From: Candidatus Peregrinibacteria bacterium
GTDB lineage: Bacteria; Patescibacteria; Gracilibacteria; UM-FILTER-43-11
Direction: 5' to 3'
DNA length: 10,822 nt
NCBI GenBank assembly: GCA_030620215.1
Contig: JAUXFE010000009.1
Span: 1 to 10,822, forward strand
Position 1 is the first letter of the stretch; each line of letters opens with the position of its first letter. The translations under genes were made by a program, and so were the position numbers. Below are positions 1 through 6,687 of the stretch, piece after piece. The notes beneath the pieces were generated by a model that searched no databases, was not told the DNA's origin, and saw nothing but the letters and a program-made list of their open reading frames with translations.

Positions 1-476
1 AAGTATTTAATGAATTAAAGGCTAAAGGAATTCAAACTGAGTTTATTACACTGCATGTAGGCATGGGAACCTTCCAGCCGGTTAAAACAGACGAAATTAC
101 CGAGCACAAAATGCATAGTGAGTGGTTCGAATTGCCAAAAGATACTGCGGACAGGCTGAATCAGGCAAAAAAGGACGGGAAGAAGATAGTAGCCGTAGGA
201 ACTACTTCCATCCGAGTACTTGAATCTTGTGCAGAAAGCGACAATAGCCATTGTCGCCTTTCGGCACAATCCGGAGAGACGAATATATTCATTTATCCGG
301 GATATAAATGGAAATTTGTGGACCAGATGATCACTAACTTCCACGTACCAAAAAGCACACTTATAATGCTTGTAAGTGCATTTGCGAACCGTGACTTCAT
401 ATTCAAATCCTACGAAATAGCCAAAAAGGAGAACTACCGATTTTTTAGCTTTGGAGATTCGATGTTGATTGTTTAA
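1..476 (+). CDS. queA: S-adenosylmethionine:tRNA ribosyltransferase-isomerase, C-terminal part
   Basis: The reading frame is already open at base 3 and ends at TAA 474-476, so about 157 C-terminal residues of a protein usually near 350 aa are present; the start lies outside the window. QueA transfers the ribosyl part of SAM to 7-aminomethyl-7-deazaguanine in the tRNA anticodon, giving epoxyqueuosine. Family motifs are clear in order: ITLHVGMGTFQPV, EYY-type region replaced by SEWFELP, VGTTSIRVLES, IFIYPGYKWKFVD, TNFHVPKSTLIMLVSAFA and a terminal YRFFSFGDSMLI. Identification is secure. The stretch between the LES and IFIYPG motifs (CAESDNSHCRLSAQSGETN) is about as long as in E. coli QueA but is encoded by a DNA palindrome (see 227-269). 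The gene converges on the minus-strand gene ending at 480, with 3 bp between the stop codons and no visible terminator. Confidence 0.95.
   Translation, partial: VFNELKAKGIQTEFITLHVGMGTFQPVKTDEITEHKMHSEWFELPKDTADRLNQAKKDGKKIVAVGTTSIRVLESCAESDNSHCRLSAQSGETNIFIYPGYKWKFVDQMITNFHVPKSTLIMLVSAFANRDFIFKSYEIAKKENYRFFSFGDSMLIV
227..269. repeat. Palindrome (hairpin) inside queA
   Basis: Bases 227-245 and 250-269 form an inverted repeat around a 4-nt loop AGCC. The core CGACAAT/ATTGTCG is perfect; the outer part TTGTGC..GAAAG pairs with CTTTC.GGCACAA with one mismatch and one bulged base. Each arm is itself partly palindromic (TTGTC..GGCACAA in the right arm). It lies in a loop region of QueA that varies between homologues, so it does not disturb the protein motifs. 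It could be a dispersed palindromic element tolerated in a coding region, or a chance structure. Confidence 0.6.
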
Positions 477-479
477 TTC

Positions 480-818
480 TTAAGCTTCTTCATCAAATAA
501 ATCAGTAGTTTTTTTCCTCAATTCAAGTAAAACTTCTTTTATTGAATTTAGAATAGATACTATCTGTTGTTCATATTTACCAAAATCAACTTTATCATTC
601 TTCTTAAAGACAAGTAACTGCTTAATAAGACCGGATATTTGACTAACTCTTTCTTCTTCTAAGTTATCTCGAGAGCTAATAGCGGTGTGTAGAGCTATTA
701 AAAGTTCAACATCAATTTCTTGCATTTGTGTATTTATTGACGTCATAGCACAACCCTTAACAAAAAGTTCTAAATAATCAACACTCTGATCTAAATCTCT
801 ACTTTCCGGAGAAGTCAT
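480..818 (-). CDS. Hypothetical protein, helical, 112 aa
   Basis: I do not recognise this protein. It starts at ATG 818 with an AT-rich leader and no Shine-Dalgarno sequence, and stops with TAA. An internal ATG at residue 25 (MTSINTQMQEID) is an alternative start. The composition is rich in Leu, Ile, Glu and Lys with heptad-like spacing from about residue 33 to 108 (ELLIALHTAISS, ISGLIKQLLVFKK, IVSILNSIKEVLLELRKKTTDLFDEE), which suggests an all-helical bundle or coiled coil. There is no signal peptide or membrane span. It is the last gene of the minus-strand run, 68 bp after the 111-aa gene, and converges with queA. Confidence 0.65.
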   Translation of the reverse strand: MTSPESRDLDQSVDYLELFVKGCAMTSINTQMQEIDVELLIALHTAISSRDNLEEERVSQISGLIKQLLVFKKNDKVDFGKYEQQIVSILNSIKEVLLELRKKTTDLFDEEA

Positions 819-886
819 AATAAATATATTAAAAAGGTATATTATTATACATCGAAAAATAGAATTGTCAAATATAAACAGCTAAT

Positions 887-1222
887 TTATACAAGCTCTA
901 AAGATTCTTCGCCATATTCGAAAGTTCCTCTTTCAAATTCAACTACGATAGAATATAAGTCGCCCGAATAAAATCCCCATGAAACGGTATTGTGTCTCAC
1001 AATTTTACCTACTTCGGGGTAACCTTTCATTCTTACATCAGCCCCTTCAACAAATCCATTGGCCCTGGCTTGTTGAATAGCTTTTTCAACCACACCTTCA
1101 GGCTGCTTTGTTGATTTTAATAAATCATGCAATTGTTCGCGTTCTTTTTCATCGCGAACACCCACAATCGCCCCAAGCCAAAGGGCTGCCTCGGAAGGAC
1201 TAGATTTTTCTGTGTTTCCCAT
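887..1222 (-). CDS. Hypothetical protein with possible SH3-like C-terminal half, 111 aa
   Basis: No family could be named with certainty. The first half (residues 7-58) looks helical and charged (DEKEREQLHDLLKSTKQ, VVEKAIQQARANG). The second half, about residues 60-111, has the alternating beta pattern of small SH3-like or KOW-like barrels: a start like VRMKGYPEVGKIVRH, then SWGFYSGDLYSIVVEFERG and a final FEYGEESLELV. That pattern resembles short domains in which a GkV strand and a yxVxFxxG strand are followed by a LxxV end. The fold call is an inference from pattern only. It starts at ATG 1222, has no Shine-Dalgarno sequence, stops at TAA, and lies 87 bp downstream of the 786-aa fusion gene on the same strand, so it may be cotranscribed with it. 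Confidence 0.7.
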   Translation of the reverse strand: MGNTEKSSPSEAALWLGAIVGVRDEKEREQLHDLLKSTKQPEGVVEKAIQQARANGFVEGADVRMKGYPEVGKIVRHNTVSWGFYSGDLYSIVVEFERGTFEYGEESLELV

Positions 1223-1309
1223 TTTATTTTTATTAAATAATAAAGGAAAAGATTATAACACAAAAAATATTAAAAGTCAATAAGGATAAATGTTAAATGA
1301 CAAATAAAT

Positions 1310-3670
1310 TTACTCTCTAAGGTAAGCCGGTAAATATCTAGGTTCTTTTAAGCCTTTGACCTTTTTAACTATTTCTAGATCTTTAAGATTGATTTTTCCG
1401 TAATACAAACTCTTTAAATCACCACCTTCTTTCACAAAATCCTGAATCATTTTATGCCCCTTAAAATAAACAAAATCTTTGGTAAAGGCTCCATGCTTAC
1501 TTGTATCAGTCAATCCTCTCTTGGCCTTAAGAGCCACTTTCCATGCACGTTCGGCATCAAAACCTTGTCTCATTACTTCGGCATATGTTTCAGCAAAACT
1601 GCCATGCATGGCTTTATAAATACCAATAATAGAAGAGGCAGGCCAGTATTTTTTAACGGTTTCACTGGATTCAGTTCTCTCTTGATTATAAACAGCTAAC
1701 CCTTCTTCCGTCATAAGGTAATCGGAAAGCCCTCTTTGAAAAATCTTATACGGTTGCAAAGATCCATTCGTAGCTGTAAAAGCATGTGTTTCAATTTCAT
1801 GAGCAATAGTGCCTTTTAACCTATCTTCGGAAAAGGTAGCGGCAGCTCTGATTGAAATTGTATTTTGTTTGCCAGCAATAGCATCGGAAACAAGATCTTC
1901 TTTTATTTTTACGCTCCACCCCTTTAAGCCATAATCCTCAATAGCTTGCTCAAATACTTTTACAGCCTCTTTGACATTCATTATTTTTTTAGGCTCAGGG
2001 AATTTCTCGGGCATTTGTCTGACCTCTTCAAGTGCCTGATTCAACAAATCCTCATCTGGAGCCCCGTATAAATGAATAGATTTTGACGTAAAATGATCAG
2101 TACCGCGCGCTTCCAAAAACTCAATTTTACGATGAATTTCATCAGCTTTTTTGCGCCATAAAATACCGATTGGAGTATCCGGATATTCAATGCGTTTCAA
2201 ACGTGAATAAAGATTATTAGGATCAAATGAAAGCTTTTTATATTCAAATTGTGGATTATATTCCGGATCTACAAGAAATTTTGTATGTTCTTCTCTTAAA
2301 TTAATAGGGCGTAAATGAGCCAAAAGTTTAATATTGCTATCGATTTCATAAAGTTCCAGATCGATTTTCTCTAAATCTTTATCGGTAAACGTACGAGATA
2401 TATACGGTACACTTGTGGAAGACTTTTCAGACGGTGTCGCAGTCATATGCTTGCTGGGATCAATTAAAAAATCCCGAAGATCCCTTTGTCCGATTAGTAT
2501 TTTATATTTTTCCTCACTAAAATCCGCAGTATCTACAACGGTAGTTACACGTTTATCAAGAAGGTTAAATTTACACTTTTTATCTTCATCTAAACCAATT
2601 GATTCCGCAACTTTTTCATCCAATATGGTCTTTTCCCTTTGAGGATCCATTTGCGCAATCATTTTAACATTTTGTTTTTTACCAATAACTTCCACTCGTT
2701 CCAAATTGCCGATTACAGGTTTTAATGCTTGTTCTTCAAGCCTGGCTTCTACTTTTACACCAAAAATATCCTGAGCAATTCGGACGCCCTTTTCGGGAGT
2801 ATTGACCTTAATGCCTTCAATTCTCTCCAAACGACGGCGAAGTGGTGCCATATTGGCAACCTGTACAGCCAAACCTGCACGGGCATTGATTTCAAGAAGC
2901 ACGGGACCCATATTTTTATCTATCGCCAAATCAACCGCAGCAAACCCAAGATTTGTAATTTGCTGAACTCTGGAAGCAATTAGAAGCATTTCATCCCATT
3001 GTGGGATCTTAATGCCCTCGACATCACCAAAACCGGGAATACCTTCCACTTCAGCATTATGCTGAGTAACATAAGTTAATTTCCCTTTTGATATACCAAT
3101 TCCAACTCCCATACCACCCAGATGTAAATTTGCTTTACCATGGGATTCTTCTGTTGGTAGCCTTAACATTGCCATAACAGGTATAAGATTATGGACAACA
3201 ATTCGAATATCAGGAAGGCCCTTGTAAGCCATCTTCTTAAGCCAGTCAGGCGCCTCAAGTCTTTGTTCGAAAAGAGCGGCATCGGAAATATCCGCAATTG
3301 AATAACGACCGTCTAAAATATCACTTACGTGTCTCGCTATCTCCTCCTGAGTAATGATTTTGTCACTTTCTTGTACCCAATTTCCACCTTTTCTGTTCTT
3401 AACAATTAGAATCCCCTCACCCCCATAACCGGCATTAGGCTTTATAACAAATGAATTTGGAAGATTATTAAAATCAAAATTACTTAACTCTTTTTTATTG
3501 TGAATTGCGTTATATAAACGGGCAACAGGAATACCGCGAGCCGACAAAAAATTCTTTGTCTTCATTTTACTATCCGCAAGCATAACAGCTTTCTTAGGGT
3601 TATAAGCCTTAATATATAACAGATTCCTAGCGTTTATTCCCAGTATGCCTGGGTTATGAAAGAACCACAT
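1310..3670 (-). CDS. ATP-grasp ligase / degenerate retropepsin-like / DUF1704 (MATCAP-type) metallopeptidase fusion
   Basis: Three domains can be read in 786 aa. Residues 1-305 match the alpha-L-glutamate-ligase-like (sugar-transfer-associated) ATP-grasp family: GILGINARN, SFVIKPNAGYGGEGILIV (74-90), PDIRIVV, VMAMLRLPT, GKANLHLGGMGVGI and the metal-binding LLEINARAGLAVQVAN (E260, N262). Residues about 315-408 resemble the retropepsin-like 'ATP-dependent zinc protease' domain: VKMIAQMDPQ...VAESIGL, then KILIGQRDLRDFLIDPSKH; the expected DTG is DPQ (342-344), so it is probably inactive. Residues about 430-780 are DUF1704, with zinc motif HEIETH (624-629) and EEGLA (655-659), the counterpart of the family's QEGLA motif and likely third ligand. 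There is no signal peptide, so it is probably cytosolic. It lies 102 bp downstream of the 7TM gene. Known relatives usually carry these domains as separate genes. The substrate is unknown; ligation and removal of terminal amino acids is an inference from the families. Confidence 0.9.
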   Translation of the reverse strand: MWFFHNPGILGINARNLLYIKAYNPKKAVMLADSKMKTKNFLSARGIPVARLYNAIHNKKELSNFDFNNLPNSFVIKPNAGYGGEGILIVKNRKGGNWVQESDKIITQEEIARHVSDILDGRYSIADISDAALFEQRLEAPDWLKKMAYKGLPDIRIVVHNLIPVMAMLRLPTEESHGKANLHLGGMGVGIGISKGKLTYVTQHNAEVEGIPGFGDVEGIKIPQWDEMLLIASRVQQITNLGFAAVDLAIDKNMGPVLLEINARAGLAVQVANMAPLRRRLERIEGIKVNTPEKGVRIAQDIFGVKVEARLEEQALKPVIGNLERVEVIGKKQNVKMIAQMDPQREKTILDEKVAESIGLDEDKKCKFNLLDKRVTTVVDTADFSEEKYKILIGQRDLRDFLIDPSKHMTATPSEKSSTSVPYISRTFTDKDLEKIDLELYEIDSNIKLLAHLRPINLREEHTKFLVDPEYNPQFEYKKLSFDPNNLYSRLKRIEYPDTPIGILWRKKADEIHRKIEFLEARGTDHFTSKSIHLYGAPDEDLLNQALEEVRQMPEKFPEPKKIMNVKEAVKVFEQAIEDYGLKGWSVKIKEDLVSDAIAGKQNTISIRAAATFSEDRLKGTIAHEIETHAFTATNGSLQPYKIFQRGLSDYLMTEEGLAVYNQERTESSETVKKYWPASSIIGIYKAMHGSFAETYAEVMRQGFDAERAWKVALKAKRGLTDTSKHGAFTKDFVYFKGHKMIQDFVKEGGDLKSLYYGKINLKDLEIVKKVKGLKEPRYLPAYLRE

Positions 3671-3686
3671 AAATTAATTTTATTAT

Positions 3687-3768
3687 ATTCCAGTGGGTGC
3701 TCCTATGGGTGCTCCAAGGGGTGTTATATAAACCCCAACTGGAGCCCCAACTGGAGCCCCTATGGAAT
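3687..3768. repeat. Inverted array of 12-bp repeats forming a long hairpin
   Basis: The gap between the 7TM gene and the fusion gene is almost filled by this element. The right arm has tandem 12-mers CTGGAGCCCCAA and CTGGAGCCCCTA. The left arm has the same kind of unit in inverse orientation (reverse complement TTGGAGCACCCA, TAGGAGCACCCA). The arms start and end with ATTCCA/TGGAAT and pair over about 38 bp with few mismatches, around an AT-rich loop near 3722-3732. No T-run follows the hairpin on the minus strand, so it is not a typical intrinsic terminator. It might set the ratio of the two proteins or protect mRNA ends (inference). Confidence 0.8.
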
Positions 3769-3772
3769 TAGA

Positions 3773-5281
3773 TTATTCTTCGGCATGTCTCATCACCTCC
3801 CTAAACCTCACATACTCAATTAACCTAAGTCCAGTCCATCGACCTAATCCGTAATTGACGAGAAGGAGTAATAAGATAATTTCGGGATGACCCAAAATAA
3901 GTGTCTGTAAATATTGCAATTCAACAACCCAATAACAGATAAGTGATACAATTGTTGTTTCAAGCATAAGAAGTAGTGCGGCATAAAACCCCTTACCACC
4001 CAATGCACTTACAAATTTCTCCGCCAAAGTCGTCATAATAAGCATAGGGAACACCGCGATGGAAGCAATCTGACTAATACCAAGGTATGTTCCGAAAGCA
4101 AGCATCAAGAGAATAATCAGGGTAGAAATTGTCAGCACTATTGCAATACGAGGTATGTGCAATAATCGTAATCTATCCAAAACATTACGCAATATTGCTC
4201 CAGTTACAATTATGATTACTAAAATCAATAATCCAAACTTTAAACCTAAGGCTAAAAATGAAAGAGTAATAATTGAGGGTGTATAAAGACCAAATGTTGT
4301 TACTCCAACAACCTGCTTTAAAAAAGCGATAATCGTGGCAATTACGGGGAGCATAAGCAAAAGCACGATTGTATTGCTTGGTATCCCCTTGCTGATCATA
4401 AAATTTACCAAATATGAAATTGAATTCCAAATTCCTACACGACCTGTTTCCTCATTAATGAGTTTAAAATCAGAAAGGCTTTTTTCCAGATCTGATAAAA
4501 ATTCATCCGCTGTTTCAGCCGTAATTAGATTTTTAAGTTCATATTGGCGAGTAATAACAATTTGTTTTGGCTGAATAATATTAAAATTCCCCTGCATAAT
4601 TCGCCCAAGTATTCCAAGATTTTCATCTGTAATCACCACAATATTTTTATCTTTTATTGATTCAAGAATTGTAATTTTTTCTTCTTCACCTGCCTGTTGA
4701 ATCAAGCGAGTCAGCGCATTAATTCCGCTACCACGAGTAGTCCAAATTAAAATAGAATTCGCATTATTAAGCATAGAAACCTGATCAGCGAGCTTTTTAG
4801 CAAGAGATTCCTCTGACATAAATGCTGTAGTACTGTCATAGCTTTCAATTAAAAAGACATATGTTCCCTCTTCTTCCGCATCTGCTCTTAAATTAGCAAT
4901 ATCTTCCTGCTTTTCAGTGACATCCGTAAGCATAAGAATAAGCTTTTTATACACATAAATATCTTTCATAATCGATTCCGTATTCCTGCCTTGTGTAAGG
5001 GTAAGAGAAACCGTGTAACTGCCTGCTGCATCGTAAGTATGTACAACATCCTCCCCTCTTACAACAGGTGTACCATCCCCAAAATTCCATTGATATGAAG
5101 CAGTACCTTCTGCATCGAGCAAAAATGATGACGAAGCATCGAAAATTATATTTTTATCAACCTGAACAACCTCGCCTGAAGCTATAATCGGACGAAGATT
5201 ATTTAAATCGAATTCCACAGCAGCTACCACTGAGGGCAGTATAAAGATGGATAGTAATAATGAAGCTAGTAATTTTTTCAT
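3773..5281 (-). CDS. Secreted PKD domain fused to 7TM 'transglutaminase-associated' membrane domain
   Basis: The 502-aa protein starts MKKLLASLLLSIFILPSVVA, a clear signal peptide with likely cleavage after residue 20. Residues about 25-112 form a PKD (Ig-like) domain with the hallmark WNFGDG (65-70) and HTYDAAGSYTVSLTL (81-95). Residues about 113-275 look like an alternating alpha/beta region (KLILMLTD, SILIWTTRGSG, NIVVITDE, QIVITRQ) that I cannot assign. From about 300 there are seven hydrophobic segments matching the 7TM domain of 'inactive transglutaminase fused to seven transmembrane helices' proteins: LPVIATIIAFLKQVVGVTTFGLYTPS, FPMLIMTTLAEKF, and the cytosolic end YGLGRWTGLRLIEYVRFREV. 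The usual N-terminal transglutaminase-like domain is not visible; PKD and the alpha/beta region occupy its place. In other bacteria this family neighbours the same ATP-grasp ligase that follows here. The start is ATG 5281, without a Shine-Dalgarno sequence. Confidence 0.9.
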   Translation of the reverse strand: MKKLLASLLLSIFILPSVVAAVEFDLNNLRPIIASGEVVQVDKNIIFDASSSFLLDAEGTASYQWNFGDGTPVVRGEDVVHTYDAAGSYTVSLTLTQGRNTESIMKDIYVYKKLILMLTDVTEKQEDIANLRADAEEEGTYVFLIESYDSTTAFMSEESLAKKLADQVSMLNNANSILIWTTRGSGINALTRLIQQAGEEEKITILESIKDKNIVVITDENLGILGRIMQGNFNIIQPKQIVITRQYELKNLITAETADEFLSDLEKSLSDFKLINEETGRVGIWNSISYLVNFMISKGIPSNTIVLLLMLPVIATIIAFLKQVVGVTTFGLYTPSIITLSFLALGLKFGLLILVIIIVTGAILRNVLDRLRLLHIPRIAIVLTISTLIILLMLAFGTYLGISQIASIAVFPMLIMTTLAEKFVSALGGKGFYAALLLMLETTIVSLICYWVVELQYLQTLILGHPEIILLLLLVNYGLGRWTGLRLIEYVRFREVMRHAEE

Positions 5282-5300
5282 AATAATTAATTTATTTCAT

Positions 5301-5393
5301 ATTGGAGAGCCACTTGGGGAGCCACTTGGGGAGCCTATTGGAGAGCACATCGATTTGCTCACCAATTTGATCACCTACCTGCTCACCTATTGG
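5301..5393. repeat. Second inverted array of 12-bp repeats, upstream of the 7TM gene
   Basis: Four units run from 5302: TTGGAGAGCCAC, TTGGGGAGCCAC, TTGGGGAGCCTA, TTGGAGAGCACA. After CGAT, three units of the same kind run inversely (reverse complements TTGGTGAGCAAA, TAGGTGATCAAA, TAGGTGAGCAGG). The period is exactly 12. The arms can fold on each other, less perfectly than in the array at 3687-3768. The GGNGAGC core is related to the GGAGC core of that array, so both gaps bordering the 7TM gene carry the same kind of element. The array lies just before the 7TM start, hence in its likely 5' leader. Confidence 0.75.
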
Positions 5394-5506
5394 ATATAAG
5401 TTAACCACTTCCTGTCTTTAGTATTCTTCCCCTTCACAACATCCAAATATTTATTTTTCAGATTCTTAAACTCACCATTCATACAGACGTATTTTGTGGT
5501 TTTCAC
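5387..5506 (-). CDS. Possible 39-aa small ORF or gene remnant
   Basis: This is the only coding-like stretch in the 326-bp gap 5282-5607. Reading from GTG 5506 gives VKTTKYVCMNGEFKNLKNKY followed by LDVVKGKNTKDRKWLTYIQ and a TAG; an in-frame TAA lies four codons upstream. An ATG at 5482 would give 31 aa. It is basic and has protein-like composition, and its end runs into the 12-bp repeat array, so it may be the tail of a decayed gene. No Shine-Dalgarno sequence and no recognised family. The remaining bases, 5507-5607, are AT-rich and hold nothing I can identify. Confidence 0.2.
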   Translation of the reverse strand: MKTTKYVCMNGEFKNLKNKYLDVVKGKNTKDRKWLTYIQ

Positions 5507-5607
5507 TCTGTGGAAAAATTAAGTGATAGTCCTGGTCATTTTAGCAAAAATGAGCATAGAAAAAAAGCTTATAAATAAATAAAATTACATATATAAAGTT
5601 AATATAA

Positions 5608-5874
5608 TCAATAAAATAAAACTTCACAGCTTGGATTCATACGAACATAAAATATCAAAAAATTCTTCATTTTCTCAGGTATTGGAGAGGAGCTGTCTCT
5701 AGTAATCATCAAAGCTGATTGATCATGATCAACATTTATCACACCATCTGTTTTTCCCTCTAACATCTTAATAAAGTCTTCATTAAGAAGAGCGCTTTTT
5801 GGCAAATGTGTTAATGCAATTCTTTCGCAAGTTTCCGGTATTTCTAATTTTTCATCCGTATTTTCAATAGACAT
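5608..5874 (-). CDS. Hypothetical protein, 88 aa
   Basis: I do not recognise this protein. It is soluble, without signal peptide or membrane span. A mixed pattern is visible: an acidic N-terminus (MSIENTDEKLEIPETCERIA), a helix around residues 29-40 (LNEDFIKMLEGKTD), a beta-like pair (GVINVDHDQSALMITRD) and a hydrophobic end (KNFLIFYVRMNPSCEVLFY). It starts at ATG 5874 with an AT-rich leader, ends with TGA (a second stop, TAA, follows two codons later), and is 55 bp downstream of the corrinoid adenosyltransferase gene on the same strand, so the two may share a transcript. No function is implied by that alone. Confidence 0.6.
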   Translation of the reverse strand: MSIENTDEKLEIPETCERIALTHLPKSALLNEDFIKMLEGKTDGVINVDHDQSALMITRDSSSPIPEKMKNFLIFYVRMNPSCEVLFY

Positions 5875-5929
5875 ATTTAAAAAGGGATTAATAAAAAGGA
5901 TAAAATTCTACCATCAAATTTTATTAAAG

Positions 5930-6454
5930 TCAATAATCCAACCCTTTAATAGCATCCTCTCCATCCTTAAAATAATGCTTTACCTCCTTGACATCCGATA
6001 CCAAATCCGCTTTTTCAACAAGCCAATCGGGAGCACCTCGGCCTGTGAGGAGCAAATGAGTATCTTTTGGGCATTTATCGACAAGCTCTTGGACAGATGG
6101 ATCGTCCGTCAAACCTGAATTTAAGCAGGTAACCAACTCATCTGCAACAATCAGAAAATACTTCTTCTTATATAAAGTAATGACTTTATCGATCCCTTTT
6201 TGGACCTCCGCCTTATCCGCCTCTGTATTTTGTAATCTGAACTCTTTTTTTTCTTCATCAAATCTTTTTAATCCAAACCTATAAGTATCAATTTTTCCTT
6301 GCAATAAATTTAAAATATTTTGTTCGCCGTAATGGCTTCCACCCTTGTCAAAAAAGGTGATGGCAACGCGTTTTCCCCATCCAAAAGCCCTTAAAGCGGT
6401 ACCAAGAGCGCTCGTGGTCTTACCTTTGCCATTTCCTGTAATAACTAAAATCAT
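5930..6454 (-). CDS. cobO: Cob(I)yrinic acid a,c-diamide / corrinoid adenosyltransferase
   Basis: The 174-aa product matches the CobA/CobO/BtuR family over its full length. It moves the 5'-deoxyadenosyl group of ATP onto cob(I)alamin or other reduced corrinoids, giving the coenzyme form. Visible motifs are the P-loop GNGKGKTTSALGTALRAFGWG (7-27), the FFDKGG strand, the acidic ADELVT (104-109), LTGRGAP (136-142), DLVSDVKEVKHYFKDG (150-165) and the family's end GLDY. The start ATG 6454 places the P-loop at the usual distance from the N-terminus; there is no Shine-Dalgarno sequence. It stops with TGA, then TAA two codons on. No cobalamin biosynthesis gene is visible here, so salvage of external corrinoid is plausible. 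Its divergent neighbour is the B12-dependent reductase nrdJ, the obvious user of the product. Confidence 0.93.
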   Translation of the reverse strand: MILVITGNGKGKTTSALGTALRAFGWGKRVAITFFDKGGSHYGEQNILNLLQGKIDTYRFGLKRFDEEKKEFRLQNTEADKAEVQKGIDKVITLYKKKYFLIVADELVTCLNSGLTDDPSVQELVDKCPKDTHLLLTGRGAPDWLVEKADLVSDVKEVKHYFKDGEDAIKGLDY

Positions 6455-6488
6455 AAGAAAATCAATATGTAGTATGTCTAGCTTTATC

Positions 6489-6515
6489 TTTATACAAGAT
6501 ATGGGTAATCGTCAA
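6489..6515 (-). promoter_or_regulatory. Possible promoter for cobO
   Basis: On the minus strand TTGACG (6515-6510) is followed 15 bp later by TATAAA (6494-6489), about 35 bp before the cobO start. The hexamers are good but the spacing is short, so this is tentative. The rest of the cobO-nrdJ gap (6455-6687) shows no cobalamin-riboswitch core that I can recognise. A weak TATAAC at 6673-6678 sits only 10 bp before the nrdJ ATG. Confidence 0.3.
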
Positions 6516-6687
6516 GAAATTTTATTTGACTTTAGGTGCTCTATTTTCTAAATTAGTGTCTGCATTCAAAAACAAAAAATTATAAGAGATGCACCCCTCC
6601 ACCCCTTCACTTTTCTCATCTTAATATATGAAAAAGTCAGGGCTTATCTCTTTGCGCTCTACAAACATTCTTTATAACTGAAAAAAC

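Noticed and set aside
3687..3768. CRISPR array or intrinsic terminator
   Set aside because: The units are 12 bp, contiguous and inverted, with no spacers of constant length. No T-run follows the hairpin in the direction of transcription.
1..6454. Alternative genetic code with TGA as glycine (Gracilibacteria/Absconditabacteria type)
   Set aside because: No gene has an internal TGA, and cobO and the 88-aa gene end naturally at TGA with a second stop close behind.
6650..6678. Promoter giving a nearly leaderless nrdJ mRNA (TATAAC at 6673)
   Set aside because: The -10 match is fair but no convincing -35 hexamer lies at the right distance, so it was not listed as a feature.
6455..6687. Cobalamin riboswitch controlling nrdJ or cobO
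   Set aside because: The gap is only 233 bp and I see neither the B12-box-like core nor a multi-stem leader on either strand.
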